A program made the translations under genes and the position numbers. From Nitrospirota bacterium (GTDB lineage Bacteria > Nitrospirota > Nitrospiria > Nitrospirales > Nitrospiraceae), in the NCBI GenBank assembly GCA_020028195.1, contig JAHWYE010000020.1, positions 1-11,807 of the forward strand: a DNA stretch of 11,807 nucleotides, given 5' to 3'. Each line of letters opens with the position of its first letter. Position 1 is the stretch's first letter. The notes beneath the pieces are model-generated. The model made no database searches, had not been told where the DNA came from, and was given only the letters and a program-made list of their open reading frames with translations. Shown here piece by piece: positions 1 through 6,465 of the stretch.

Positions 1-455
1 CGTTAGCGGTCACCAACACCGAACGTCGACCAGCCGCCGTCTTGAGGACGCCGTCGTTGAATCTGTTGTTGGATGAGGAAGGGCGCGTGCTCTCGGTGCT
101 GGGAGAGGAGGACGATCCCGTCCTGCCTGTACTCGTGGGGGTCGATCCGAGGCGTCTCATCCAGGGACAGGCGCAGTCCCGACAGGTCGCCCGGGCTGGC
201 ATTGAACTGGCTGGCCTCGTGGGCCAGGCCGTCGAGGGTCGGCCACAGGTGGATGCGGGAAATCCCGAGAACCTCGTCGCGTCTGTGCAAGGACTCCGCT
301 TCCAGTTCGGCCCCTCATCCTTTGAAGAGAAATGGGACCGCTACCGGAGACTTCAGCCGACCCTGCGGGCTCGGGTCGATAACGGAGGCGGTCAATTCCG
401 GAGCGAGATTGATTTGCGGTATCCGGGCAAGGTGATCGTCAGGGAAAGGGGGTAA
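1..455 (+). CDS. ftsQ: Cell division protein FtsQ/DivIB, C-terminal part (5' end outside the window)
   Basis: FtsQ is a single-pass inner-membrane protein whose periplasmic domain scaffolds the divisome and recruits FtsL/FtsB and the septal synthase. Only the last 150 residues are visible; the frame is open from position 3 and runs in from the left edge, so the cytoplasmic tail, membrane helix and POTRA part are missing. Seen here: an ERRPAAV segment (visible residues 7-13), then LLLDEEGRVL, which matches the 'E-R-x-P-x-A ... V-D-x-x-G' pattern at the start of the FtsQ beta domain, and a terminal strand ending DLRYPGKVIVRERG that is typical of the family's end. The stop is 6 nt before ftsA, so the two are almost certainly co-transcribed; the classical ftsQ-ftsA-ftsZ order supports the call. 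Low sequence conservation is normal for this family. Sure of the family mainly through context plus these motifs. Confidence 0.85.
   Translation, partial: LAVTNTERRPAAVLRTPSLNLLLDEEGRVLSVLGEEDDPVLPVLVGVDPRRLIQGQAQSRQVARAGIELAGLVGQAVEGRPQVDAGNPENLVASVQGLRFQFGPSSFEEKWDRYRRLQPTLRARVDNGGGQFRSEIDLRYPGKVIVRERG
445..452 (+). promoter_or_regulatory. Ribosome binding site for ftsA
   Basis: AAAGGGGG lies at the very end of ftsQ, 9 nt before a GTG. It decides the GTG at 462 as the ftsA start, since no ATG in that frame lies near the conserved N-terminus. Confidence 0.6.
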
Positions 456-461
456 ACCTAG

Positions 462-1697
462 GTGGCCAAACGAGACCATATCGTCGTGGGGCTGGACATC
501 GGGACGACCAAGATTTGTGCCATCGTGGCTGAGGTGACCGAGGAGGGCATGGTGAACATCATCGGGGTCGGGTCCAGTCCGTCCCGTGGCCTCCGTAAGG
601 GCGTCGTGGTCAATATCGAGAGCACCGTCGAATCCATCAAGAGAGCGGTGGACGAGGCAGAGCTCATGGCTGCGGTCCAAATTGAGTCGGTCTATACCGG
701 CATCGCCGGCAGTCACATCTCGGGCGAGAACTCGACCGGGGTCGTCGCGCTCAAGAAGGAGGAAGTGACCTGTGATGACGTGCAACGCGCGATCGAGGCG
801 GCGCGGATGATGGCGGTCACCCCGCAGGATAGGCGGATCCTGCATGTCCTCCCACGCGAATTCATGGTGGACGATCAGGATGGCATCCGGGACCCGCTGG
901 GGATGTCCGGCACTCGCCTGGAGGTGGATGTGCACATCATCACGGGAGCGGTGACCTCAGCCCAGAACATTATCAAGAGCGTCAACCGAGCTGGCCTGGA
1001 TGTGGTGGACATGGTGCTCCAGCCGCTGGCCTCCAGCGAGGCGGTGCTGAGCCCCGAGGAACGGGAACTGGGGGTGGCGATGGTCGATCTGGGTGGAGGC
1101 ACCACGGACCTGGCGATTTTTGTTGAAGGTAGCATCCGCCACACGGCCGTGCTGCCGATCGGCGGCCAGCACTTGAGCACCGACCTCGCGATCGGGCTGC
1201 GGACTCCTCAGGCTGAGGCTGAAAAGATCAAGATCCGGCATGGGGTGGCCCTGGCGGAGATGGTGAAGGAGAACGAGAAGGTGGAAGTGCCGAGCGTGGG
1301 AGAACGTCCTGCCCGCACCGTCTCCCGCAAGGACCTGGCGGAGATCATCGAGCCGCGCGTCGAAGAGATGTTTGACCTGGTGCGGCGGGAAATCGTGCGT
1401 ACCGGGTACGAAGCGATGCTGGCGGCTGGCGTGGTGATTACTGGCGGCACCTCGATGCTCGACAGGATGCCGGAGGCGGCTGAACGGGTACTGGATCTTC
1501 CGGTCCGACGGGGTGTGCCCAACGGCGTAGGAGGGCTGCGGGATATCGTCAGCAGTCCCATGTACGCGACGGGCGTCGGGCTGATTTTGCATGCCCGTCA
1601 TCATGCCGATGAACTGGAGACTGCCGGACTCCGACATGGAAGGCCCCTCGGCAGGGTGTTCGCTCGAATGCGGTCCTGGATGTTCGAATTCTTTTGA
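462..1697 (+). CDS. ftsA: Cell division protein FtsA (actin-like membrane anchor of the Z ring)
   Basis: FtsA is an actin-family ATPase that binds the FtsZ C-terminal peptide, polymerises on the inner membrane and recruits later divisome proteins. The 411-residue product has the usual length. Visible nucleotide-binding motifs: phosphate-1 GLDIGTTK (10-17), phosphate-2 VDLGGGTTD (208-216) and the adenosine motif GVVITGGTS (323-331). The region between the first two contains the 1C subdomain specific to FtsA. The last 15 residues, GRVFARMRSWMFEFF, form a basic/aromatic amphipathic helix, the membrane-targeting sequence; it is joined by a short linker (about 376-396). The start is GTG at 462, chosen from the AAAGGGGG site 9 nt upstream and the conserved N-terminus. 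It sits 6 nt after ftsQ and 72 nt before ftsZ. All key motifs are intact. Confidence 0.97.
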   Translation: MAKRDHIVVGLDIGTTKICAIVAEVTEEGMVNIIGVGSSPSRGLRKGVVVNIESTVESIKRAVDEAELMAAVQIESVYTGIAGSHISGENSTGVVALKKEEVTCDDVQRAIEAARMMAVTPQDRRILHVLPREFMVDDQDGIRDPLGMSGTRLEVDVHIITGAVTSAQNIIKSVNRAGLDVVDMVLQPLASSEAVLSPEERELGVAMVDLGGGTTDLAIFVEGSIRHTAVLPIGGQHLSTDLAIGLRTPQAEAEKIKIRHGVALAEMVKENEKVEVPSVGERPARTVSRKDLAEIIEPRVEEMFDLVRREIVRTGYEAMLAAGVVITGGTSMLDRMPEAAERVLDLPVRRGVPNGVGGLRDIVSSPMYATGVGLILHARHHADELETAGLRHGRPLGRVFARMRSWMFEFF

Positions 1698-1755
1698 ATA
1701 AAGCGAGCAGCACGCAGCTCGTCGCTGTTGGCCACTCGCTATCAGCTTTTAACGA

Positions 1756-1763
1756 AGGGAGGA
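1756..1763 (+). promoter_or_regulatory. Ribosome binding site for ftsZ
   Basis: AGGGAGGA is 6 nt upstream of the ATG at 1770. It selects this ATG over in-frame upstream codons. A second purine run (GAGGAGG, 1782-1788) lies inside the gene, ahead of an in-frame GTG (1791) and ATG (1797), and could support a shorter product. Confidence 0.65.
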
Positions 1764-1769
1764 AACGCG

Positions 1770-2960
1770 ATGTTCTCATTTGAGGAGGATGTGATCATGC
1801 CGGTTCGCATCAGAGTCATCGGTGTGGGCGGCGCCGGTTGCAACGCAGTGAACACGATGATCGGCGCAGGGCTCAGCCGCATAGAATTCATCGCGGCGAA
1901 CACGGACCTGCAGGCCCTGCAACGATCCCTTGCAGCCTTCAAAGTCCAACTGGGACCGGAACGGACCCGCGGCCTCGGCGCAGGGGCAAGACCGGAGGTG
2001 GGCAAGGAGGCGGCGCTGGAAAGCAAGGATCCCATCCGAGAATGTCTAGAAGGCGCCGATATGGTCTTCGTGACCGCAGGCATGGGAGGCGGGACCGGCA
2101 CGGGCGCCACCCCGATCGTGGCCAACATTGCGCGGGAACTGGGCGCCCTGACCGTCGGGGTAGTGACCAAGCCGTTCCAGTATGAGGGACACCGCCGGAT
2201 GAGCCACGCCGAGGAAGGAATCCGAGAGCTGAGAAGACACGTGGATACGCTCCTGATCATTCCCAATCAGCGACTCCTGGGCATCGTCGATAAGGCCACG
2301 CCGTTGCTGGAGGCGTTCAAGGTGGCCGACGATGTCTTGCGGCAAGCGATCCAGGGGATCGCCGATGTGATCACGACGACAGGACACATCAACGTGGATT
2401 TCGCGGACGTCCGGACCGTGATGACCCATACAGGCCGAGCCGTGATGGGCATGGGGATCTCGCGTGGCACGAACCGCGCAATGGAGGCGGCGCAGAAAGC
2501 CGTGTCGAGCCCACTGCTGGAAGACGGGAGTGTGGAGGGAGCCCGCGGCGTGTTGCTCAACATTACTGGTGGGCCGAGCCTGTCGCTTCACGAAGTAGAT
2601 GAAGCGGCTTCGATCATCAAAGAAGCGGCGGACCCGCAGGCCAACATTATCGTTGGGCAGGTGATCAACCCCGATATGGGGGATGAACTGGTGGTCACCG
2701 TGATCGCGACCGGGTTCGATCGCGAAGAACAGCCGGCCAAACCGACCCTGCTCGAGCGGCCGACGGCGAAGGGAGGGCGCCCTGCTCAACAGGTGCTGGC
2801 CGCGGTGCCTGTGGCGGCGGGCCAGGCGGCGCAAAAGAATCTGGATCGTCCGACCTTTTTGCGTCGGTTCACCGAGCAACGAGAGGGGCAGGAGCGATTG
2901 GTGTTGGCGACGGACGATGAGTGGGATGTCCCGACATTTCTTCGAAAACAGTCGGACTGA
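1770..2960 (+). CDS. ftsZ: Cell division protein FtsZ (tubulin-like GTPase)
   Basis: FtsZ polymerises with GTP into the Z ring at midcell. The 396-residue protein has the family N-terminus MFSFEED followed by the first nucleotide-binding strand and loop IRVIGVGGAGCNAV (14-27), the tubulin/FtsZ signature GGGTGTG (106-112) and the T7 catalytic loop NVDFADV (208-214). The globular core ends near residue 318. A short variable linker follows, and the protein ends in a clear C-terminal conserved peptide, EWDVPTFLRKQSD (384-396), the docking site for FtsA and other partners. Unusually, the linker also contains LDRPTFLRRF (358-367), which resembles that same peptide. The ATG at 1770 was chosen from its strong ribosome binding site and fit to the family start. 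ftsA lies upstream, pgeF 36 nt downstream. Confidence 0.98.
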   Translation: MFSFEEDVIMPVRIRVIGVGGAGCNAVNTMIGAGLSRIEFIAANTDLQALQRSLAAFKVQLGPERTRGLGAGARPEVGKEAALESKDPIRECLEGADMVFVTAGMGGGTGTGATPIVANIARELGALTVGVVTKPFQYEGHRRMSHAEEGIRELRRHVDTLLIIPNQRLLGIVDKATPLLEAFKVADDVLRQAIQGIADVITTTGHINVDFADVRTVMTHTGRAVMGMGISRGTNRAMEAAQKAVSSPLLEDGSVEGARGVLLNITGGPSLSLHEVDEAASIIKEAADPQANIIVGQVINPDMGDELVVTVIATGFDREEQPAKPTLLERPTAKGGRPAQQVLAAVPVAAGQAAQKNLDRPTFLRRFTEQREGQERLVLATDDEWDVPTFLRKQSD

Positions 2961-2996
2961 GAGCCGTGACCGACCGGCCTCCGTGGGAAGACCGTG

Positions 2997-3812
2997 ATGG
3001 CTGGAACCTTGATTACGGTGCCGGCCTTTGCCGGGGCGCGAGACGGTGTTCAACACTTTTTCGGAACCCGTCACCAAGCCACAGGTGTGGACTCACGCGG
3101 TGGATCTGTCACGCCCGGAGTGCCGATTGGCCAGGGTGCTGCCGGCGGCGACCGTCGCTCAAAAAACGGACCAGTCCAGCGTGTGAAGAGACCCCCGGTC
3201 GTCGTGTCGGTCAGGCAGGTGCACGGCACGGATGCGTTGGTCTTGGACCGTCCTCTCGAAGCAGGAGAAACCTTTGCTGGCGGGTGGGATGCCCTGATGA
3301 CCAATCAGTCCGGCGTGCTCCTGACGATCAGAACCGCCGACTGTGTGCCGGTGTTGGTCCACGATCCGCTGCGCAAGGTCGTGGCGGCCGTTCATGCGGG
3401 TTGGCGGGGGACCGTGGCCGGGATCGTCCCAAAGGCCCTGTCTCTGATGCGCCACCGGTTCGGATCGGAACCGGCGTCGTTACAGATCGGGATTGGGCCA
3501 TCAGTCGGCCCCTGTTGTTACGAGGTGGATGAGCCGGTCTTGGAGCGGCTTCGGGCCGGCTTTGCTGACTGGCGGTTGGTGATACGAGAGACCGGGCGCA
3601 ACAGAGCCATGTTAGATCTCCGAGAGCTGGTGCGACGCCAGGCCCAGGCCGTCGGCGTGGAGCGCGAACACATCCGAACCGTCAGGGTCTGCACCGCCTG
3701 CCACCCTGACCTCTTTTATTCCTATCGGCGCGACGGGGTGGTCGGGGAGACGATGGTCAGCGGAATTATGCTGGCTCGCCGCTCGCGAAACACCAGCCAT
3801 TCGGAGCGATGA
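2997..3812 (+). CDS. pgeF: Peptidoglycan editing factor PgeF (YfiH / multicopper-polyphenol-oxidase-like family)
   Basis: Members of this family (YfiH, old names 'laccase domain protein' or 'polyphenol oxidase') remove wrongly incorporated amino acids from UDP-MurNAc peptide precursors, and some homologues act on purine nucleosides. The 271-residue product carries the metal/catalytic set: His76 in VRQVHGTD, Cys116 in RTADCVPV and His133 in HAGWRGT. It also has GPCCYEV (171-177) and a C-terminal CTACHPDLFYSYRR stretch (232-245). No signal peptide is visible, so it is cytoplasmic. ATG 2997 is preferred, with GGGAAG about 6 nt upstream; GTG at 2994 is one codon longer and equally readable. Location directly behind ftsZ is common in many phyla and fits a cell-wall quality-control role. 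The region of about residues 31-66 is poorly conserved-looking and rich in Gly/Arg. Confidence 0.9.
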   Translation: MAGTLITVPAFAGARDGVQHFFGTRHQATGVDSRGGSVTPGVPIGQGAAGGDRRSKNGPVQRVKRPPVVVSVRQVHGTDALVLDRPLEAGETFAGGWDALMTNQSGVLLTIRTADCVPVLVHDPLRKVVAAVHAGWRGTVAGIVPKALSLMRHRFGSEPASLQIGIGPSVGPCCYEVDEPVLERLRAGFADWRLVIRETGRNRAMLDLRELVRRQAQAVGVEREHIRTVRVCTACHPDLFYSYRRDGVVGETMVSGIMLARRSRNTSHSER

Positions 3813-3901
3813 AGATGAATGATGAACGCTGATGGTGTATGATGAGCGCAGTATGAACAAGGCAACTCAGCGTTCCGCATTCATCATGCTTCATTCATCA
3901 T
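3811..3901. repeat. Imperfect palindromic intergenic element with ATGA/TCAT-rich arms
   Basis: The left arm GAAGATGAATGATGAACGCTGA part (3811-3832) faces a right arm that begins TCAGCGTTC at 3867 and continues with CATTCATC (from 3878). The outermost 9 bp (around AACGCTGA/TCAGCGTT) pair perfectly, followed by a 2-nt mismatch and another paired 8-bp block. A 34-nt loop (3833-3866) separates the arms and itself contains further ATGATGA-type units. The right side has a 10-bp direct repeat, CATTCATCAT, at 3878-3887 and 3892-3901. The element starts at the pgeF stop and ends 12 nt before yggS. No T-run follows, so a plain rho-independent terminator is not the best reading. A REP/MITE-like dispersed element or an RNA-stabilising hairpin are the alternatives. 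What is seen is the symmetry; its function is unknown. Confidence 0.6.
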
Positions 3902-3913
3902 TGGTGGCCCGGA

Positions 3914-4630
3914 TTGACGGACGCACGTGATTCCGATGCCATCGCCCATAACGTCCAATCCGTCCTCCATAGTATTCGTCGGGCGGCGGACCGTGTCGGG
4001 CGTCGGTCGGACACGATACGCTTGATCGCCGTCACCAAGTCCGTCTCCGTGTCGGGTATCCGTCACGCAATCGCCGCCGGAGTGAGGCTTTTCGGGGAGA
4101 ATCGGCTTCAGGAAGCGATTCCCAAGATCGCATCGTTCGGTCCAGAGGCCGGACTCAGTTGGCACTTCATCGGCCGGTTACAGCGCCGAAAGGTCAGGTC
4201 GGTGGTCGGGGCTTTTGCGATGATCCATTCGGTGGATAGTCTTGAGCTTGCCGCCGAGGTTAATCGCCGTGCCGAAGAAGCGGGTGCGTGCCAGGAGATT
4301 CTTCTCGAGGTGAATATCGGGGGAGAATCATCCAAGGCAGGATTCAGCCTTCCGGCTGTGGTGGACGCGCTGCCGGTCTTGGACTCGATGTCTCACCTTT
4401 CCGTCAAGGGCCTGATGGCCGTGCCTCCGCCCACGCTCGAAGCGGAGTCGGCCAGGCCCTATTTCCGTCGTCTGAGCGAGTTGGCTCGATCGCTGTCGCA
4501 CGCGAACCTCAGACGAATCCGCATGGACGAACTGTCTATGGGCATGTCGAATGATTATGAGGTTGCTGTCGAGGAAGGGGCGACGTTCGTGCGAGTCGGA
4601 AGTGCCATCTTTGGACCTCGTGCGCTATGA
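3914..4630 (+). CDS. yggS: PLP homeostasis protein, YggS/PROSC family
   Basis: This single-domain, fold-type III PLP-binding protein has no proven enzymatic activity. It buffers free pyridoxal phosphate and affects amino acid and keto acid pools. The 238-residue product shows the PLP lysine in LIAVTKSVS (Lys42), the FGENRLQEA motif (60-68), WHFIGRLQRRK (83-93, usually WHFIGxLQxNK), LEVNIGGESSKAGF (131-144) and the diagnostic end MGMSNDYEVAVEEGATFVRV (209-228). The start is uncertain. TTG at 3914 gives the family's usual N-terminal length, no ATG or GTG lies in frame nearby, and no strong ribosome binding site precedes it. Its stop overlaps the proC start by 4 nt (ATGA), so the two are translationally coupled. 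This yggS-proC-yggT grouping is widespread behind ftsZ. Confidence 0.93.
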   Translation: MTDARDSDAIAHNVQSVLHSIRRAADRVGRRSDTIRLIAVTKSVSVSGIRHAIAAGVRLFGENRLQEAIPKIASFGPEAGLSWHFIGRLQRRKVRSVVGAFAMIHSVDSLELAAEVNRRAEEAGACQEILLEVNIGGESSKAGFSLPAVVDALPVLDSMSHLSVKGLMAVPPPTLEAESARPYFRRLSELARSLSHANLRRIRMDELSMGMSNDYEVAVEEGATFVRVGSAIFGPRAL

Positions 4631-5436
4631 GGCAGTTGAAGAAAATCGCCATCATCGGGGCTGGTCAGATGGCCGAAGCCTTGCTGGCCGGGTTGCAGGC
4701 CTCGCAGGTGATCGACCCCAGCTCATTGTTTGCCACCGACACGAGTGCGGAACGTCGAGATCTGGTCAAGCGGCGGTTCGGCATTCGGGTTGGTTCGGAT
4801 AACAGGGAGGCCGCATCCTGGGCGGATGTTTCCCTGCTAGCGGTCAAGCCTCAGTCGCTGGAGACGGTCTTGCGAGAGATGGCTCCGGTGCTGGCGGGCA
4901 GGCTCGTCATCTCGATCGCAGCGGGAGCCTCGATTGGGCTACTTGCCCGGTTGGTGCCGAGCGCAACCCGCATGATTCGGGTGATGCCGAATGCGCCGGC
5001 GCTGGTTCGCGAGGGGATGTCTGCCCTGGCTCTCGGCCCTGGCGTGACGGAGGAGGATGTTCAGTTCGCGCGGACCCTGTTCGAGGCCGTCGGGCGGGTC
5101 TTGGTGGTCGAGGAGCGTTTGATGGATGTGGTCACCGGATTGAGTGGCAGTGGCCCTGCCTATGTGTATATGGTGATTGAGGCGATGGCGGACGGTGGCG
5201 TGAAGATGGGCCTTCCCCGTGCGGTGGCCGAGCTGCTTGCGGCCCAGACGGTGCTGGGTGCGGCCCGGATGCTGCTCGAGACGGGCGAGCACCCGGCCCG
5301 CCTTAAGGACCGCGTGGCTTCTCCCGGAGGGACCACGATGGCAGGGCTTCACCAATTGGAACAGGGTGGACTGAGGGCCACTCTCATGGCCGCGGTCGAA
5401 GCCGCGACGAAGAAGTCCGAAGACCTGGGCCGCTGA
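4627..5436 (+). CDS. proC: Pyrroline-5-carboxylate reductase
   Basis: The enzyme catalyses the last step of proline synthesis, reducing 1-pyrroline-5-carboxylate to L-proline with NAD(P)H in the cytoplasm. The 269 residues match the family length. The N-terminal Rossmann fold has IIGAGQMAEA (9-18), AVKPQ (72-76) and RVMPNAP (118-124). The C-terminal helical dimerisation domain carries TGLSGSGPAYVY (170-181) and the signature DRVASPGGTTMAGL (228-241), which holds the active-site region. ATG 4627 overlaps the yggS stop (ATGA), and its own stop shares one base with the yggT start (TGATG), so translation of the three genes is probably coupled. YggS influences PLP and amino acid pools, which may explain the repeated pairing with proC. 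No damaged motif was seen. Confidence 0.96.
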   Translation: MRQLKKIAIIGAGQMAEALLAGLQASQVIDPSSLFATDTSAERRDLVKRRFGIRVGSDNREAASWADVSLLAVKPQSLETVLREMAPVLAGRLVISIAAGASIGLLARLVPSATRMIRVMPNAPALVREGMSALALGPGVTEEDVQFARTLFEAVGRVLVVEERLMDVVTGLSGSGPAYVYMVIEAMADGGVKMGLPRAVAELLAAQTVLGAARMLLETGEHPARLKDRVASPGGTTMAGLHQLEQGGLRATLMAAVEAATKKSEDLGR

Positions 5437-5732
5437 TGTTTCTCGCGGGAAATGTGCTACAAGGACTGGCGACGGTCGCCGATTATGTGCTCTGGCTCTA
5501 TATGTGGGTGATCATCGCCAGGGCACTCATCTCGTGGGTCAACCCTGATCCCTGGAATCCAATCGTGCAATTTCTGGAACGTGCGACCGAGCCGGTCCTC
5601 TCTCCGATCCGACGTCGGCTGGGCTGGAGGCTGGGCGTTGATGTCTCACCGATCATCGCCATTCTGGTCATTATCTTTCTTCAGGTGGCTGTGGTGCAGT
5701 CATTGAAAGACGTGGCGTCCCGCATGTACTAA
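5436..5732 (+). CDS. yggT: YggT family small integral membrane protein
   Basis: The 98-residue protein has two hydrophobic helices (about 12-34 and 68-90) joined by the family's conserved loop. That loop contains ARALISWVNPDPWNPIVQFL (28-47) and ATEPVLSPIRR (50-60), followed by DVSPIIAILVI (69-79). Members are inner-membrane proteins of largely unclear function, linked in some organisms to cell shape or division, osmotic stress and chloroplast nucleoid partitioning. ATG 5436 reuses the last base of the proC stop. divIVA follows after 22 nt. The same yggT-divIVA neighbourhood occurs behind ftsZ in Gram-positives and cyanobacteria, so a role tied to envelope or septum is inferred from context rather than shown. 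Confidence 0.92.
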   Translation: MFLAGNVLQGLATVADYVLWLYMWVIIARALISWVNPDPWNPIVQFLERATEPVLSPIRRRLGWRLGVDVSPIIAILVIIFLQVAVVQSLKDVASRMY

Positions 5733-5754
5733 GAGAAGCCTGAGAGGCATACCC

Positions 5755-6282
5755 ATGAAGATCACGCCGCTCGACATTCAGCAAATGGGGTTCAAGGTCA
5801 GGCTGCGGGGGTACGACCGCGAAGAGGTCCAACGGTTTCTGGAAGAAGTGGCCCAGACCGTCGAGTCGCTGAATCGGGACCATGCGGCGCTGCGTGAAAA
5901 GTTGTCGTTGACTGAGCGACAGCTCGCCGACCTGAAGAAGACCGAGACGACGCTGTCGAACACGCTGGTTGCCGCGCAAGCGATCACCGATGATCTCAAA
6001 CAGGCCGCCCAACGGGATGCGGAACTCATCATGAAGGAAGCCGAGCTGAAAGCCGCGGAGTTGATCCGTGAGGCACGGACGGAGTTGGCCGGCACGCAAC
6101 GTGATCTGTCGGATCTTCACAAGCAACGACTCTTAATGATCGAGCGCCTGCGCTCGACGTTGCGGACTTTTGAGCGCATGCTGGAGATCGAGGAAGGGGG
6201 CCAGGGACGTTCCGATCCGGGCACTCAGGCTGAAAAGATTTCGGGAGATTCCGACCACTACGGCGCGCGAAGCGACCCATGA
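5755..6282 (+). CDS. divIVA: DivIVA domain coiled-coil protein
   Basis: DivIVA-type proteins bind negatively curved membrane at septa and poles and recruit partners such as Min proteins or chromosome anchors. The N-terminus aligns in exact register with the classical lipid-binding domain: ITPLDIQQ (3-10), F13, then RLRGYDREEVQRFLEEV (16-32). Arg18 of the membrane loop is kept, while the membrane-inserting Phe17 of Bacillus DivIVA is Leu here. From about 24 to 145 the sequence is a long heptad-rich coiled coil, followed by a polar, probably disordered tail (146-175). The 175-residue length is normal. ATG 5755 has an AGAGG-type ribosome binding site 7 nt upstream. It is the last recognisable member of the yggS-proC-yggT-divIVA group. 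The function in a diderm host may differ from that in Firmicutes. Confidence 0.9.
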   Translation: MKITPLDIQQMGFKVRLRGYDREEVQRFLEEVAQTVESLNRDHAALREKLSLTERQLADLKKTETTLSNTLVAAQAITDDLKQAAQRDAELIMKEAELKAAELIREARTELAGTQRDLSDLHKQRLLMIERLRSTLRTFERMLEIEEGGQGRSDPGTQAEKISGDSDHYGARSDP

Positions 6283-6395
6283 GTCGCTCTGCCGGTCTAC
6301 GTGCGGCATTGGGCGAACAGGACACGCAGAAGCAGAATGAAGGGGCCGAACTTCCTGAGGCCTGGCGCTCCGCGTGGTTCGTCATGGATCGGTGA
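6279..6395 (+). CDS. Possible 38-residue ORF overlapping the divIVA stop
   Basis: An ATG overlaps the divIVA stop (ATGA), the same coupling seen between yggS and proC, and opens 38 codons ending at 6395. The product is polar with two Trp residues near its end (EAWRSAWFVMDR) and resembles nothing I recognise. It has no ribosome binding site of its own beyond coupling. The arrangement could be chance in GC-rich DNA, or a decayed gene start. The rest of the gap to 6465 shows only a short GC hairpin (6389-6404) and no further gene. Confidence 0.25.
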   Translation: MSRSAGLRAALGEQDTQKQNEGAELPEAWRSAWFVMDR

Positions 6396-6465
6396 GGTCA
6401 CCGAGTCTTCCCCTCGTTGAGCCCAACACTTCTTCGGCGCCTGCCGCCCCTCCTGTAGCCCATTC

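Noticed and set aside
1704..1721. CGAGC/GCTCG hairpin between ftsA and ftsZ as an attenuator or terminator
   Set aside because: Five base pairs with no T-run, inside an operon that should be read through; likely chance.
2046..3077. A 343-codon open frame on the minus strand opposite ftsZ
   Set aside because: It lies entirely opposite a certain gene, shows low-complexity His/Arg-rich translation and no family motif. Long antisense frames are expected in GC-rich coding DNA. The same holds for those opposite ftsA, pilC and the kinase.
6389..6404. GC hairpin TCGGTG/CACCGA after the small ORF as a terminator of the divIVA operon
   Set aside because: The stem is only 6 bp and is not followed by a T-run.
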